In this document: piece after piece, positions 1 through 8,315 of the stretch | Layout: every line of letters starts with the position of its first letter | How positions within the stretch are numbered: position 1 is the first letter of the stretch | NCBI RefSeq assembly: GCF_020618415.1 | Contig: NZ_CP085344.1 | Coordinates: 1,511,001 to 1,575,000, forward strand | DNA length: 64,000 bases | Direction: 5' to 3' | DNA from: Cupriavidus sp. MP-37 | GTDB taxonomy: Bacteria; Pseudomonadota; Gammaproteobacteria; Burkholderiales; Burkholderiaceae | The notes under the pieces: generated by a model | Told to the model about the DNA's origin: nothing | Database searches by the model: none | The model's input: the letters and a program-made list of their open reading frames with translations, nothing else | Position numbers and translations under genes: made by a program

Positions 1-87
1 CAGTTGGCGGGCCAGCCGCCAGCAGACGCCGATGTCGCCGAAGTTGTCGATCACGGTGCAGAAGATGTCCCAGGAGCGGATAGGCAT
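1..87 (-). CDS. earP: EarP, EF-P arginine rhamnosyltransferase (N-terminal 29 residues only)
   Basis: Partial gene running off the left edge; only the first 29 codons are present. EarP transfers rhamnose from dTDP-rhamnose to a conserved arginine of elongation factor P, a modification found in betaproteobacteria and pseudomonads. The visible N-terminus contains WDIFCTVIDNFGDIG followed by VCWRLARQL, the hallmark start of the family, with the Asp-Asn-Phe-Gly-Asp-Ile-Gly segment near the nucleotide-sugar site. The ATG is at 87 on the minus strand. It is divergent from uvrC; efp would be expected beyond the edge. The identification rests on this short but very characteristic stretch. Confidence 0.85.
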   Translation of the reverse strand, partial: MPIRSWDIFCTVIDNFGDIGVCWRLARQL

Positions 88-117
88 GAGAGGGTTGGAT
101 GTCGGCGGGGCGGCCGG

Positions 118-146
118 TTGAATTGCTCTAAACTTGCGATTTTAGA
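118..146 (+). promoter_or_regulatory. candidate uvrC promoter with inverted repeat
   Basis: TTGAAT (118-123) and TTTAGA (141-146) are 17 nt apart, a reasonable sigma-70 pair. A perfect 7-bp inverted repeat, CTCTAAA (126-132) and TTTAGAG (141-147) with 8 nt between, covers the spacer and the -10, so it could be an operator or coincidence. It is not a LexA box (no CTGT-N8-ACAG). Confidence 0.4.
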
Positions 147-161
147 GGCCGCGCGGCGCTG

Positions 162-2285
162 ATGCGCGCGAGCCCCGCAGTGGTCACCGTCCCCCACATG
201 TCAGACCAGCAACCCGATTCCCCGAATCCTGCCGACGAAGTACCGGCCGAGGCGCACGCCGAGATGCCGCCAACGTCGACCGAAACTCGGGCTGAAACCT
301 CGGCCAACATGGCCGAAGCCGACGTTCCCGCCGAGCCCTTCGATGCGCGCCCGGTCATCTCGCGCCTGCCCGGCCTGCCGGGCGTCTACCGCTACTTCGA
401 CGCGAACGGCAACGTGCTGTACGTGGGCAAGGCGCGCGACCTGAAGAAACGGGTGGCGAGCTACTTCAACAAGACCCAGCTGTCGCCGCGCATCGCGATG
501 ATGGTGTCGCGCATCGCGCGCATCGAGACCACCGTAGTGCGCACCGAGGCCGAGGCGCTGCTGCTCGAAAACAATCTGATCAAGGCGCTCGCGCCGCGCT
601 ACAACATCCTGTTCCGCGACGACAAGTCGTACCCCTTCCTGAAGCTGACCGGGCACCGCTTCCCGCGCATGGCGTACTACCGCGGCGCCACCGACCGCAA
701 GCACCAGTACTTCGGCCCGTTCCCGAGTGCCTACGCGGTGCGCGAGAGCATGCAGATCCTGCAGAAGGTGTTCCAGCTGCGCACCTGCGAGGACACCGTC
801 TTCAACAACCGCACGCGGCCGTGCCTGCTGCACCAGATCCACCGCTGCACCGGGCCGTGCGTCAACGCCATCAGCGAAGACGATTACGCGCGCGATGTCG
901 CCAACGCGGCGCGGTTCCTGCAAGGGCGCCAGAGCGAGGTGCTGGAAGGCCTGCAGGGCAAGATGGAGCAGCACGCCGAGCGGCTGGAATTCGAGCAGGC
1001 GGCGGCGGTGCGCGACCAGATCGCGGCGCTGTCGACGGTGCTCAAGCGCCAGGCGGTGGAAGAGCTGGGCGGGCAGGCACGCGACATCGACGTGCTCGCC
1101 GTTGCGGTCGAGGGCGGCCGCGCCTGCGTCAACCTGGCGATGGTGCGCGGCGGCCGCCACCTCGGCGACAAGGCCTACTTCCCCGCCCATGCGGACGAGG
1201 CGGCGATGATCGTCGAGGATGCCGACGAGCGCGCCGAGGATGGCAACGACGACGGCGCCCCCAGCACCGACGCCGCGCTGCCGCTGACCGTCGACCGCAT
1301 CGCCACGCGCGTGCTGTCGGCCTTCATGGTGCAGCACTACCTGGAGCAGCCGGCACCGCCTATCGTGGTGGTCAGCCACGTGCCGGACGATGGCGCGGTG
1401 CTCGAGGCGCTGGCGCTGCACGCCGGGCGCAAGGTCACGCTGGTGCGCCAGCCGCAGGGCCAGCGCAAGATCTGGCTGGAGATGGCGCAGCAGGGCGCGG
1501 CGCTGGCGCTGTCGCGCCGCCTGGCCGAGCAGGGCAGCCAGGAAGCGCGCACGCGCGCACTGGCGGAAACCATCGGGCTCGACCTGGAAGACCTGGCGCT
1601 GCTGCGCGTCGAGTGCTTCGACATCAGCCATACCGCCGGCGAGGCCACGCAGGCGTCGTGCGTGGTCTACCACCACCACGACATGCAGAACGGCGAATAT
1701 CGCCGCTATAACATCCAGGACATCATCCCCGGAGACGACTACGCGGCGATGCGGCAAGTGCTGACGCGGCGCTACCAGAAGCTGGTCGAGCAGATCCAGG
1801 AAGACGGTGGCGCGGAAGGCGGCAGCGAGGCCGCGGCGCTGGTGCCGCAGATTGTGCTGATCGATGGCGGCAAGGGCCAGGTCGAGGTGGCGCGGCAGGT
1901 GTTCGAGGAACTGGGGCTGGATATCGGCCTGCTGGTGGGCGTGGCCAAGGGCGAGGGCCGCAAGGTCGGGCTGGAAACGCTGGTGTTCGCCGATGGGCGG
2001 CCCGCGCTGGAACTGGGCCAGGGCAGTGCCGCGCTGATGCTGGTGGCGCAAATCCGCGACGAGGCGCACCGCTTCGCCATCACCGGCATGCGCGCGCGCC
2101 GCGCCAAGACCCGCACCACCTCGCGGCTGGAAGAGATCGAGGGCATCGGCGCGCGCCGGCGCCAGAAGCTGCTGACCCGCTTCGGCGGCCTGCGCGGCGT
2201 GATGGCCGCCAGCGTCGACGAACTGGCCAGCGTCGAAGGCATTTCGCGTGGGCTTGCCGAGGAAATCTATCGTCAGCTGCACTGA
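162..2285 (+). CDS. uvrC: UvrABC excinuclease subunit C
   Basis: UvrC makes both incisions flanking a DNA lesion in nucleotide excision repair after UvrA/UvrB recognition. The 707-residue frame shows, in order: a GIY-YIG nuclease domain at about 67-150 ([17 protein letters not shown]), a UVR UvrB-binding motif at about 255-290, the C-terminal RNase H-like catalytic domain ([16 protein letters not shown]) and tandem helix-hairpin-helix DNA binding at the end ([26 protein letters not shown]). The N-terminal extension of about 50 acidic residues before the nuclease is longer than in most homologues. ATG at 198 (MSDQQPD) is an equally plausible start, giving 695 residues; neither start has a clear Shine-Dalgarno. 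Followed by pgsA, a conserved neighbour. Confidence 0.96.
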   Translation: MRASPAVVTVPHMSDQQPDSPNPADEVPAEAHAEMPPTSTETRAETSANMAEADVPAEPFDARPVISRLPGLPGVYRYFDANGNVLYVGKARDLKKRVASYFNKTQLSPRIAMMVSRIARIETTVVRTEAEALLLENNLIKALAPRYNILFRDDKSYPFLKLTGHRFPRMAYYRGATDRKHQYFGPFPSAYAVRESMQILQKVFQLRTCEDTVFNNRTRPCLLHQIHRCTGPCVNAISEDDYARDVANAARFLQGRQSEVLEGLQGKMEQHAERLEFEQAAAVRDQIAALSTVLKRQAVEELGGQARDIDVLAVAVEGGRACVNLAMVRGGRHLGDKAYFPAHADEAAMIVEDADERAEDGNDDGAPSTDAALPLTVDRIATRVLSAFMVQHYLEQPAPPIVVVSHVPDDGAVLEALALHAGRKVTLVRQPQGQRKIWLEMAQQGAALALSRRLAEQGSQEARTRALAETIGLDLEDLALLRVECFDISHTAGEATQASCVVYHHHDMQNGEYRRYNIQDIIPGDDYAAMRQVLTRRYQKLVEQIQEDGGAEGGSEAAALVPQIVLIDGGKGQVEVARQVFEELGLDIGLLVGVAKGEGRKVGLETLVFADGRPALELGQGSAALMLVAQIRDEAHRFAITGMRARRAKTRTTSRLEEIEGIGARRRQKLLTRFGGLRGVMAASVDELASVEGISRGLAEEIYRQLH

Positions 2286-2401
2286 CCATGGCAGGCTTTA
2301 AAGGCAGCGGGCCGGCACGATAATCGCCAGGAATGCTCGATTGACGCCGAAATCGGCGACAATCGCAGGATTGGTTACCGTCCCCCCGCCGTCCGAGTTC
2401 C

Positions 2402-3001
2402 ATGCCCTTCAATATCCCGATCCTGCTGACCTGGCTTCGCGTTGCCATGATTCCACTGGTGGTAGGGGTCTTCTACCTGCCCGACGCCTGGCTGCCGATG
2501 CACACCAAGAACCTGACCGCGGCGGCATTCTTCATCATCGCCGCGGTGACCGACTGGCTGGACGGCTTCCTCGCGCGGCGCTGGAACCAGACTTCGTCGT
2601 TCGGTGCATTCCTGGATCCGGTCGCGGACAAGCTGATGGTGACCGCGGCGCTGCTGTCGCTGCTGGCGCTGGACCGGGTCACCGACCTGATCGCGCTGGT
2701 CATCATCGGCCGGGAAATCACCATCTCGGCGCTGCGCGAGTGGATGGCGCAGATCGGCGCCTCCAAGAGCGTCGCGGTGAATTTCCTCGGCAAGCTCAAG
2801 ACCACGGTGCAGATGGTTGCGATTCCGCTGCTGCTGTTCAGCGACCGCCTGTTCGGTTTTGACGCCCATCTGCTCGGCACCTGGATGATCTACGTGGCGG
2901 CAGTGCTGACGCTGTGGTCGATGATCTACTACATGAAGCTGGCGTGGCCGCAGATCCGCGAACGCAGCAGCGTGGTGGCGCGCGCCGGGGCGCCGAAGTG
3001 A
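2402..3001 (+). CDS. pgsA: CDP-diacylglycerol--glycerol-3-phosphate 3-phosphatidyltransferase
   Basis: Inner-membrane enzyme that makes phosphatidylglycerophosphate, the committed step to phosphatidylglycerol and cardiolipin. The 199-residue protein has several hydrophobic segments and the complete CDP-alcohol phosphotransferase signature: D51, D54, G55, A58, R59, G68, D72 and D76 in DWLDGFLARR and FGAFLDPVADK. Length is typical. It follows uvrC by about 115 nt and precedes tRNA genes, an arrangement shared by many proteobacteria. No alternative is likely. Confidence 0.95.
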   Translation: MPFNIPILLTWLRVAMIPLVVGVFYLPDAWLPMHTKNLTAAAFFIIAAVTDWLDGFLARRWNQTSSFGAFLDPVADKLMVTAALLSLLALDRVTDLIALVIIGREITISALREWMAQIGASKSVAVNFLGKLKTTVQMVAIPLLLFSDRLFGFDAHLLGTWMIYVAAVLTLWSMIYYMKLAWPQIRERSSVVARAGAPK

Positions 3002-3022
3002 AAAGAAAATTCGAAAAAGAGG

Positions 3023-3051
3023 TTGACGGCGAGGGCAGTTCTTTGCATAAT
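3023..3051 (+). promoter_or_regulatory. sigma-70 promoter for the tRNA-Gly/Gly/Cys cluster
   Basis: TTGACG (3023-3028), 17-nt spacer, CATAAT (3046-3051). The -10 lies in TGCATAATCTCATT, a string repeated at the tRNA-Val promoter on the other strand near 46.79 kb. Transcription would start near 3058 and run through three tRNA genes. Confidence 0.75.
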
Positions 3052-3173
3052 CTCATTCTCGTTGCTGACGACACAAACGAAAGCAGCAAGATAAGGTGGG
3101 TTTAGCGCAAGATGTTGTGAGATATCAGCGTTTTGCAGCATAAAACACCTTGATTTGATTTCAGTAGTGCCCT

Positions 3174-3249
3174 GCGGGAGTAGCTCAGTTGGTAGAGCGC
3201 AACCTTGCCAAGGTTGAGGTCGCGAGTTCGAGACTCGTCTCCCGCTCCA
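3174..3249 (+). tRNA. tRNA-Gly (GCC), copy 1
   Basis: 76-nt cloverleaf with encoded CCA. Acceptor GCGGGAG pairs with CTCCCGC; the anticodon loop CTTGCCAAG gives GCC; the T loop has TTCGAGAC. An identical copy follows 60 nt downstream. Confidence 0.96.
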
Positions 3250-3309
3250 GGTCAAAACAGGCCCGGCAGCGTGATCACCGCGGTGCGGGGCTGGCAGTCA
3301 AAGTTGTAT

Positions 3310-3385
3310 GCGGGAGTAGCTCAGTTGGTAGAGCGCAACCTTGCCAAGGTTGAGGTCGCGAGTTCGAGACTCGTCTCCCGCTCCA
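3310..3385 (+). tRNA. tRNA-Gly (GCC), copy 2
   Basis: Sequence identical to the copy at 3174-3249 over all 76 nt including CCA; a tandem duplication with unrelated 60-nt spacer. Probably co-transcribed with copy 1 and processed. Confidence 0.96.
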
Positions 3386-3391
3386 ATCCCC

Positions 3392-3420
3392 AAAGGGAAG
3401 CCACGCTTCCCTTTTTGTTT
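3392..3420 (+). terminator. rho-independent terminator after tRNA-Gly copy 2
   Basis: AAAGGGAAG, short loop, CTTCCCTTT, then TTGTTT. If effective it would partly insulate tRNA-Cys, which lies downstream; readthrough or an internal promoter would be needed. Confidence 0.75.
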
Positions 3421-3508
3421 GGGTTGAATCGCCGTACAGCGGCATGCCGCATCGATGCGCTGCGGCAGCCTCGGCTGAATGCGGATACAATCCAGCAGCA
3501 CGTCACCT

Positions 3509-3582
3509 GGCGGGGTGGCAGAGTGGTTATGCAGCGGCCTGCAAAGCCGTGTACGCCGGTTCGATTCCGACCTCCGCCTCCA
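3509..3582 (+). tRNA. tRNA-Cys (GCA)
   Basis: 74 nt with encoded CCA. Acceptor GGCGGGG pairs with CTCCGCC; anticodon loop contains GCA (CCTGCAAAG); GGTTCGATTCC T arm. Single copy in the window, downstream of the tRNA-Gly pair. Confidence 0.95.
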
Positions 3583-3930
3583 GTTGCAAGCAGAACGGCA
3601 CCCTCGGGTGCCGTTTTTGTTTTCCGCGGCCGGCTGCGCCGCCGCGACGTGGCGGGCATGTTACATTACTCCTGTCGTACGCTTTTCGGGGGGCTCCGCG
3701 GCTGGTCTGGCGGGGCAGCATGTCAATCGCCATCCCCGATCCGTGACGCGCCGCCGGCGTGTCCGGGGCCGCTGCGGCACTTCCCGTTCTTCCCCGTTCC
3801 GATGCTGCTGCCGATGGTCGCGGCGACTGTCCCGCGCTGACCGCTGGTGCGCGCCGGATGCGCTGTGCCAGTTGCCAGGGCAAGGGAACGGGTGAGCCGT
3901 TCAGCCCCTGACACGAGGAACTCCGCACGC
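3583..3930. other. gene-free stretch after tRNA-Cys
   Basis: Apart from the tRNA-Cys terminator at 3594-3622, no convincing ORF or RNA is seen. The reading frame of the downstream antiporter extends upstream to a 3847 ATG, but that extension is arginine-rich and unlike the family, so it is treated as non-coding. It presumably carries the antiporter promoter; none stands out. Confidence 0.5.
3594..3622 (+). terminator. terminator of tRNA-Cys
   Basis: AACGGCACCC, TCG loop, GGTGCCGTT, then TTTGTTTT: GC-rich stem plus T tract about 12 nt past the tRNA 3' end. Confidence 0.88.
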
Positions 3931-5160
3931 ATGCATCACGCCACCCCGCTTATCAGTACCATCGTCGGCGGTATCGTCCTGGCCTTTATCCTTGGCGCGG
4001 TCGCCAGCCGGCTGCGCCTGCCGCCGTTGATCGGCTACCTGTGCGCGGGCATCGTGGTGGGGCCGCATACGCCCGGCTACACCGCCGACCAGGCGCTGGC
4101 ACCGGAACTGGCCGAGCTGGGCGTGATCCTGCTGATGTTCGGCGTGGGCCTGCATTTCTCGATCAAGGACCTGATGGCGGTCAAGCGCATCGCCATTCCC
4201 GGCGCGGTGGTGCAGATCGGCATCGCCACGCTGATGGGCATGCTGGTGTCGTGGGGCTTTGGCTGGTCGTGGGGGCAGGGGCTGGTGTACGGGCTGGCGC
4301 TGTCGGTGGCCAGCACCGTGGTGCTGCTCAAGGCCCTGCAGGAGCGCAACCTGGTGGAATCGCCGCAAGGACGCATCGCCGTCGGCTGGCTGATCGTCGA
4401 AGATCTGGCAATGGTGCTGGCGCTGGTGCTGCTGCCGGCGATGGCTAGCCTGCTCGCCGGCGCGGGCGAGACTGCCGATGCCGGCCCGGGCACGGGCGAA
4501 GTGGTGCTGGCGATCTTCGCCACGCTTGGCAAGGTGGCGGCGTTCGTCGCGGTGATGCTGGTGATCGGCCGCCGCTTTATCCCCTGGATGCTCGAACGCA
4601 TCGTCTGGACCGGCAACCGCGAGATGTTCCGGCTGGGCGTGCTGGCGACGGCGCTGGGCGTGGCCTATGGCGCTTATGCGCTGTTCGGCGTGTCGTTCGC
4701 GCTGGGCGCGTTCTTTGCGGGCATGGTGCTGGCGGAATCCGAGTTCAGCCATCGCGCGGCGGAGGAATCGCTGCCGCTGCGCGACGCCTTCGCCGTGCTG
4801 TTCTTCGTTTCGGTGGGCATGCTGTTCGATCCCATGGTGCTGGTGAATGACCCGTGGGGCGTGCTGGCGACGGTGTTTATCATCGTGGTCGGCAAGTCGC
4901 TGGCGGCGCTGGGCATCGTGCGCGCCTTCGGGCATGCGGGGCAGACCGGCATGACCATCGCCGTCAGCCTGGCGCAGATCGGCGAGTTCTCGTTCATCCT
5001 CGCCAGCCTGGGCGTCTATCTGAAGATCCTGCCCGAGCGCGGCCAGGCGCTGATCCTGGCCGGTGCGCTGCTGTCGATCATGCTCAATCCCGTGCTGTTC
5101 CACATGCTCGACCTGTACACCGCGCGCCGCAGCCGCGGCGCGGACCCGCAGCCGGCCTGA
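3931..5160 (+). CDS. CPA2 family cation:proton antiporter (Kef/YbaL type, membrane domain only)
   Basis: Multi-spanning inner-membrane exchanger of the Kef/NapA-like CPA2 superfamily, moving K+ or Na+ against protons. From the ATG at 3931 (MHHATPLIST) it is 409 residues with about 12 hydrophobic segments. Family features include the PLIGYLCAGIVVGPHTPG region near residue 30, VGWLIVEDLAMVLALVLLP and ALGAFFAGMVLAESEFSHRA. E. coli YbaL and KefB/C carry a C-terminal TrkA-N/RCK nucleotide-binding domain; here the protein stops just after the last membrane helix, so it lacks that cytosolic gate. An upstream in-frame ATG at 3847 would add 28 unlikely residues. The cation is not predictable. Confidence 0.85.
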   Translation: MHHATPLISTIVGGIVLAFILGAVASRLRLPPLIGYLCAGIVVGPHTPGYTADQALAPELAELGVILLMFGVGLHFSIKDLMAVKRIAIPGAVVQIGIATLMGMLVSWGFGWSWGQGLVYGLALSVASTVVLLKALQERNLVESPQGRIAVGWLIVEDLAMVLALVLLPAMASLLAGAGETADAGPGTGEVVLAIFATLGKVAAFVAVMLVIGRRFIPWMLERIVWTGNREMFRLGVLATALGVAYGAYALFGVSFALGAFFAGMVLAESEFSHRAAEESLPLRDAFAVLFFVSVGMLFDPMVLVNDPWGVLATVFIIVVGKSLAALGIVRAFGHAGQTGMTIAVSLAQIGEFSFILASLGVYLKILPERGQALILAGALLSIMLNPVLFHMLDLYTARRSRGADPQPA

Positions 5161-5170
5161 GTGGCTTCCT

Positions 5171-6112
5171 TCAGGCGCCGATGCGCGGCGCCATCGTGCG
5201 CAGGTATTCGGTGAACGCCAGCAGCCCCTGGGTCGGGAACTTGTCCTGGTGCACGACCAGCTGCAGCGGGCGCACGATGCGCGGCAGGCCCTCGCGGATC
5301 GCCACCAGCGTGCCGCGCTCCAGTTCGTCGCGCACCACGTGCAGCGACAGGCAGCTGACGCCAAAGCCGCTCATCACCGCGCGCTTGATCGCCTCGGCAT
5401 TGCCCAGTTCGAGCGCGAAGCGCAATTCGCCCAGCAGCGGCACCAGCCGCTCCTCGATGACCTCGCGCGTGCCCGAGCCGGGCTCGCGCACGATCCACTC
5501 GGCATCGCGCAGCGCCACCAGGTCATGGGGGGCGGCGGCAAGCGGGTGGGACGGGCCGACGATCACGACCATCTCGTCGTCGCACCAGCGCACGCTGCGC
5601 AGGTCGCGTTCATGGCTGGCGCCTTCGACCAGGCCGATATCGGCTTCGAACTGAAGCAGCGACTGCAGCACCTCGCGGGTATTGCCGATACGCAGGTCCA
5701 GCGTGCATGGGCCGCTGCGCGAGTGGCGGAAGCCGGCCAGCAGCGGCGGCAGCATATAGCTGCCGATGGTGTTGCTGGCGGCGATGCGCAGCTGGACGCC
5801 GGTCTGGCCGGCAAACCGCTCCAGTTCCTGCGCCTGGTCCAGCAGCGACAGCGCGCGCGGAAAGAACTGCCGACCGGTCTCGTTGATGCTGAGTCGGCGC
5901 GCGATGCGGTCGAACAGCGGACTGTCCAGCGCGCGCTCGAGCTCGGCCAGCGAGGCACTGACCGCGGACTGCGACATCGCCAGCGCCTGTGCCGCCGCCA
6001 TCGTGCTGCCATGCTGGGCGACCGCGACGAAGACCGACAGCTGGCGCAGCGTCAGGCGCAGCGGGCGCTGTTCCGGCCGTGGTGCCGCCGTAGGAGTGGG
6101 GTGCAGGTCCAT
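5171..6112 (-). CDS. LysR family regulator (YeiE-like) divergent from yeiH
   Basis: LysR-type transcription factor of 313 residues. The winged helix-turn-helix is at about residues 20-80 (LRQLSVFVAVAQHGSTMAAA, SQSAVSASLAELERAL, LFDR), followed by a two-lobed effector domain. The N-terminal 18 residues (proline- and arginine-containing) precede the HTH and the start could be a little further in. It is divergent from the YeiH-type exporter with about 100 nt between starts; in enterobacteria YeiE regulates yeiH, so control of the exporter is the natural inference. The effector is unknown; sulfur compounds are plausible. It converges on the antiporter gene. Confidence 0.87.
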   Translation of the reverse strand: MDLHPTPTAAPRPEQRPLRLTLRQLSVFVAVAQHGSTMAAAQALAMSQSAVSASLAELERALDSPLFDRIARRLSINETGRQFFPRALSLLDQAQELERFAGQTGVQLRIAASNTIGSYMLPPLLAGFRHSRSGPCTLDLRIGNTREVLQSLLQFEADIGLVEGASHERDLRSVRWCDDEMVVIVGPSHPLAAAPHDLVALRDAEWIVREPGSGTREVIEERLVPLLGELRFALELGNAEAIKRAVMSGFGVSCLSLHVVRDELERGTLVAIREGLPRIVRPLQLVVHQDKFPTQGLLAFTEYLRTMAPRIGA

Positions 6113-6143
6113 ATCGAAAATATCAATAACGCATAACGATATT

Positions 6144-6158
6144 ACCCGTTTTACGGGT
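6144..6158. promoter_or_regulatory. inverted repeat in lysR-yeiH intergenic region
   Basis: ACCCGT-TTT-ACGGGT, a perfect 6-bp inverted repeat midway between the two divergent starts, in an AT-rich stretch. Candidate LysR-type binding site; position is suggestive only. Confidence 0.4.
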
Positions 6159-6210
6159 TAGGTGGGCGCCATTACGCTTGAGTCACTAAAGCACCCAACC
6201 CGAGCCTGCC

Positions 6211-7305
6211 ATGTCTTCCGTCTCCAGCCCCCGCACCGCTCCGGCCGCCGCGCCGGCCTTGCCACCGCCCTGGTCGCAGCGATTGCTGACCTTGCTCCCG
6301 CTTGGGGGCATTGCCTGGCTGGCGATTGCGCTGGCCGAGCATCCGGCGGTGGCCCGCTACGGCCTGAGCGCGCTGACGCTGGCCATGTGCGCCGGCATGG
6401 TCGCGGCCAATACGCTGCCGCGCCATTGGCTGGCGCCGCTGGCGCCTGGCATGCAGGTGGCGCGGCACTACCTGCTGCGGCTCGGCGTGGCGCTGTACGG
6501 GCTGCGCCTGACCTTCGCCTCGATCGTTGCGCTGGGTTTGCCGGGCATCGCCGTGCCGCTGACCATGCTGGTCGCCACGCTGCTGTTCGGCACCTGGGTG
6601 GGCACTGCCTTCTTCGGCCTGAGCCGCCGCGAGGCCATCCTGGTCAGTTCCGGCAGCGCCATCTGCGGCGCGGCCGCGGCCATCGCGGTGTCGTCGGTGG
6701 TGCGCACCGACGACAAGCAGACCGCCGTGGCGGTGGCGACGGTGGTGCTGTTCGGCACCGTCGGCATGCTGCTCTATCCCTACCTGTATGAACTGGCCAC
6801 CGGCCACTGGCACTGGGCCGTCAGCGAGCGCATGTTCGGCATCTTCACCGGGGCAACGCTGCACGAGGTGGCGCAGGTGATCGCCGCCGGCAAGATGATC
6901 AGCGAGCCGACCGCCGACGCCGCCGTGGTGGCCAAGATGGTGCGCGTGCTGGCGCTGGGCCCGCTGCTGCTGGTGATGGCGCTGTGGCCGCAAGGCGGAT
7001 CGCAGTCGGCACAGGGCGGCCCCGGTGCCGGCCGCCTGCGCGGCATCATGAAGTCGGTGCCGTGGTTCGCGGTCGGCTTTGTCGCGGTGATGGCGGTCAA
7101 CTCGGCTGGCGCCGTGCCCGCCGCCTGGAAGGCGCCGCTGATCGCGCTCGACAACTGGCTGCTGGCCTGCGCGATGCTGGCGATCGGCCTGCACACGCGC
7201 ATCGGCGACCTGGTGCGCGCCGGCCGCAAGCCGCTGGCGCTGGCCGGGGTGTTGTTTGTGTTCCTGATGGGGGTGGGAGCGCTGATGTGCTACGCGATGG
7301 CGTGA
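6211..7305 (+). CDS. YeiH family (UPF0324) putative sulfate exporter
   Basis: Integral membrane protein of 364 residues with about ten hydrophobic segments, matching the YeiH/UPF0324 family, some members of which are linked to export of sulfite or sulfate. Conserved family segments include YLLRLGVALYGLRLTF, SSGSAICGAAAAIAVSSVVR, GTVGMLLYP and FGIFTGATLHEVAQVIAA. The length is usual for the family. The adjacent divergent LysR gene is its likely regulator. Substrate assignment comes from family annotation and is not proved. Confidence 0.88.
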   Translation: MSSVSSPRTAPAAAPALPPPWSQRLLTLLPLGGIAWLAIALAEHPAVARYGLSALTLAMCAGMVAANTLPRHWLAPLAPGMQVARHYLLRLGVALYGLRLTFASIVALGLPGIAVPLTMLVATLLFGTWVGTAFFGLSRREAILVSSGSAICGAAAAIAVSSVVRTDDKQTAVAVATVVLFGTVGMLLYPYLYELATGHWHWAVSERMFGIFTGATLHEVAQVIAAGKMISEPTADAAVVAKMVRVLALGPLLLVMALWPQGGSQSAQGGPGAGRLRGIMKSVPWFAVGFVAVMAVNSAGAVPAAWKAPLIALDNWLLACAMLAIGLHTRIGDLVRAGRKPLALAGVLFVFLMGVGALMCYAMA

Positions 7306-7329
7306 CGGGCGCGGACCTGACGTTATCGG

Positions 7330-7358
7330 AAGAGGGGGCGATGGCTCCCTCTTTTGCT
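7330..7358 (+). terminator. terminator of the yeiH-type gene
   Basis: AAGAGGG, loop of 10 nt, CCCTCTT, then TTGCTT, about 25 nt after the stop codon. The opposite strand lacks a T tract. Confidence 0.65.
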
Positions 7359-7399
7359 TGAGGCAGCAACTGCCCGGCAACTGGCCGGGCAACTCTTCC

Positions 7400-7486
7400 T
7401 GGTGCGGCCGACGGGACTCGAACCCGTAAGCCTGGAAAGGCGGCAGATTTTAAGTCTGCTGAGTCTACCAATTTCTCCACGGCCGC
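7400..7486 (-). tRNA. tRNA-Leu (UAA)
   Basis: 87-nt class II tRNA on the minus strand with encoded CCA. Acceptor GCGGCCG pairs with CGGCCGC; anticodon loop CTTAAAA gives UAA; a long variable arm is present (GCCGCCTTTCCAGGC region). A weak upstream promoter, TTGCGT at 7529-7524 and CACAAT at 7506-7501 on the minus strand with 17-nt spacing, is possible. Confidence 0.96.
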
Positions 7487-7628
7487 ACGGCAAGCCCGGT
7501 ATTGTGGTGGCTTGGCATCCCGGACGCAAGTGCGCGGGCGGGCGGACCCGCAAACAAGTCGTCGGCCTGCCGCCTCAGGCCGAAAAGTGACGACACTGTT
7601 ACGGCTGGTAACAATGTCGTGTGCGCCG

Positions 7629-7659
7629 TTGCACCTGGAAATTTCCGAACCCCTACAAT
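7629..7659 (+). promoter_or_regulatory. candidate promoter of the Tyr/Pro-rich secreted protein
   Basis: TTGCAC (7629-7634) and TACAAT (7654-7659), spacer 19 nt (18 if CTACAA is used). Lies 36-66 nt upstream of the ATG. Confidence 0.4.
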
Positions 7660-7694
7660 ACCAGTTACGAGACATCCCACTTTGAGAGGCGGAT

Positions 7695-8051
7695 ATGAAA
7701 CGTTGGTGGCTTGCAGCATTCGGTATTGCCGCCGGGTTGGCGTCTGGCGCAGCCATGGCCCATGTGAGTGTCGGCGTATCCGTCGGCGTTCCGGGCGTGG
7801 TGATTGGTGCGCCGGCGTATTATCCGCCCGCTCCGGCTTACTATGGCCCGCCGCCGGTCGTGGTGGCGCCGGCGCCGGTGTATTACGGCCCGCCGCCGGT
7901 GGTGGTTCGCCCGCGCCCGGTCTACTACGGTCCTGGCTATTACGGTCCGCCGCGCTATTACGGCGGCCACCGCGGCTACTATGGCCCGCCGGGTTATCAC
8001 CGTGGGCGCGGCCATGGCCATGGCCATGGTCACGGCAGGTGGCGCGACTGA
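7695..8051 (+). CDS. secreted Tyr/Pro/Gly-rich low-complexity protein
   Basis: 118-residue protein of unknown function. The N-terminus is a typical Sec signal peptide (lysine-arginine, hydrophobic core, cleavage near AMA-H at residue 22). The mature part is low complexity: repeated AYYGPPPVVV and VYYGP units, then a His/Gly-rich tail (HGHGHGHGR). Similar short YGPP-rich exported proteins are common in Burkholderiaceae, usually uncharacterised. A Shine-Dalgarno-like GAGAGGCGG precedes the ATG. The His-rich tail could bind metal, but that is speculation. A good terminator follows. Confidence 0.75.
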   Translation: MKRWWLAAFGIAAGLASGAAMAHVSVGVSVGVPGVVIGAPAYYPPAPAYYGPPPVVVAPAPVYYGPPPVVVRPRPVYYGPGYYGPPRYYGGHRGYYGPPGYHRGRGHGHGHGHGRWRD

Positions 8052-8080
8052 GCGCGATCCTCCCGCCAGCTTTCCCTGGA

Positions 8081-8108
8081 AGGGCCCCGTTGCGGGGCCC
8101 TTTCGTTT
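8081..8108 (+). terminator. terminator after the Tyr/Pro-rich gene
   Basis: AGGGCCCCG-TTG-CGGGGCCCT followed by TTCGTTTT, 30 nt after the stop. Confidence 0.85.
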
Positions 8109-8165
8109 TGGCGCTGCGGTGCGACATAACGGCGCCGGGCTGGTTCCCGCTCAGCGTGGCGCAAT

Positions 8166-8179
8166 TTGATCGAGGTCAA
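8166..8179. promoter_or_regulatory. FNR/ANR-like box
   Basis: TTGATCGAGGTCAA matches the FNR/ANR consensus TTGAT-N4-ATCAA at nine of ten defined positions. It is upstream of the repeat-protein gene that starts at 8316. A perfect inverted repeat AGGG-TTTT-CCCT (8223-8234) lies about 56 nt downstream. The arrangement suggests oxygen-responsive control; no clear -10 at the canonical distance is seen. Confidence 0.5.
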
Positions 8180-8315
8180 AATATTTGAACAGACTGCTCA
8201 AAGCGTCACCTGCATCAACATAAGGGTTTTCCCTAAACTACTTATGTGACATCGCGATGACGCCGGCTTATCCGGCGTGCGATGCCGTGACCAACCAAGA
8301 AGCAAGGGGAATCTC

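Noticed and set aside
201..2282. 693-codon antisense frame opposite uvrC
   Set aside because: Low-complexity His/Gln/Arg composition and full overlap with uvrC.
3174..3385. Tandem tRNA-Gly copies as a possible integration (att) duplication
   Set aside because: The copies are complete genes only 60 nt apart with no integrase or foreign DNA between them; simple gene duplication explains them.
8277..8315. Upstream ATG at 8277 as the start of the repeat protein
   Set aside because: It would place polar residues before the signal peptide, and the ATG at 8316 has the better ribosome site.
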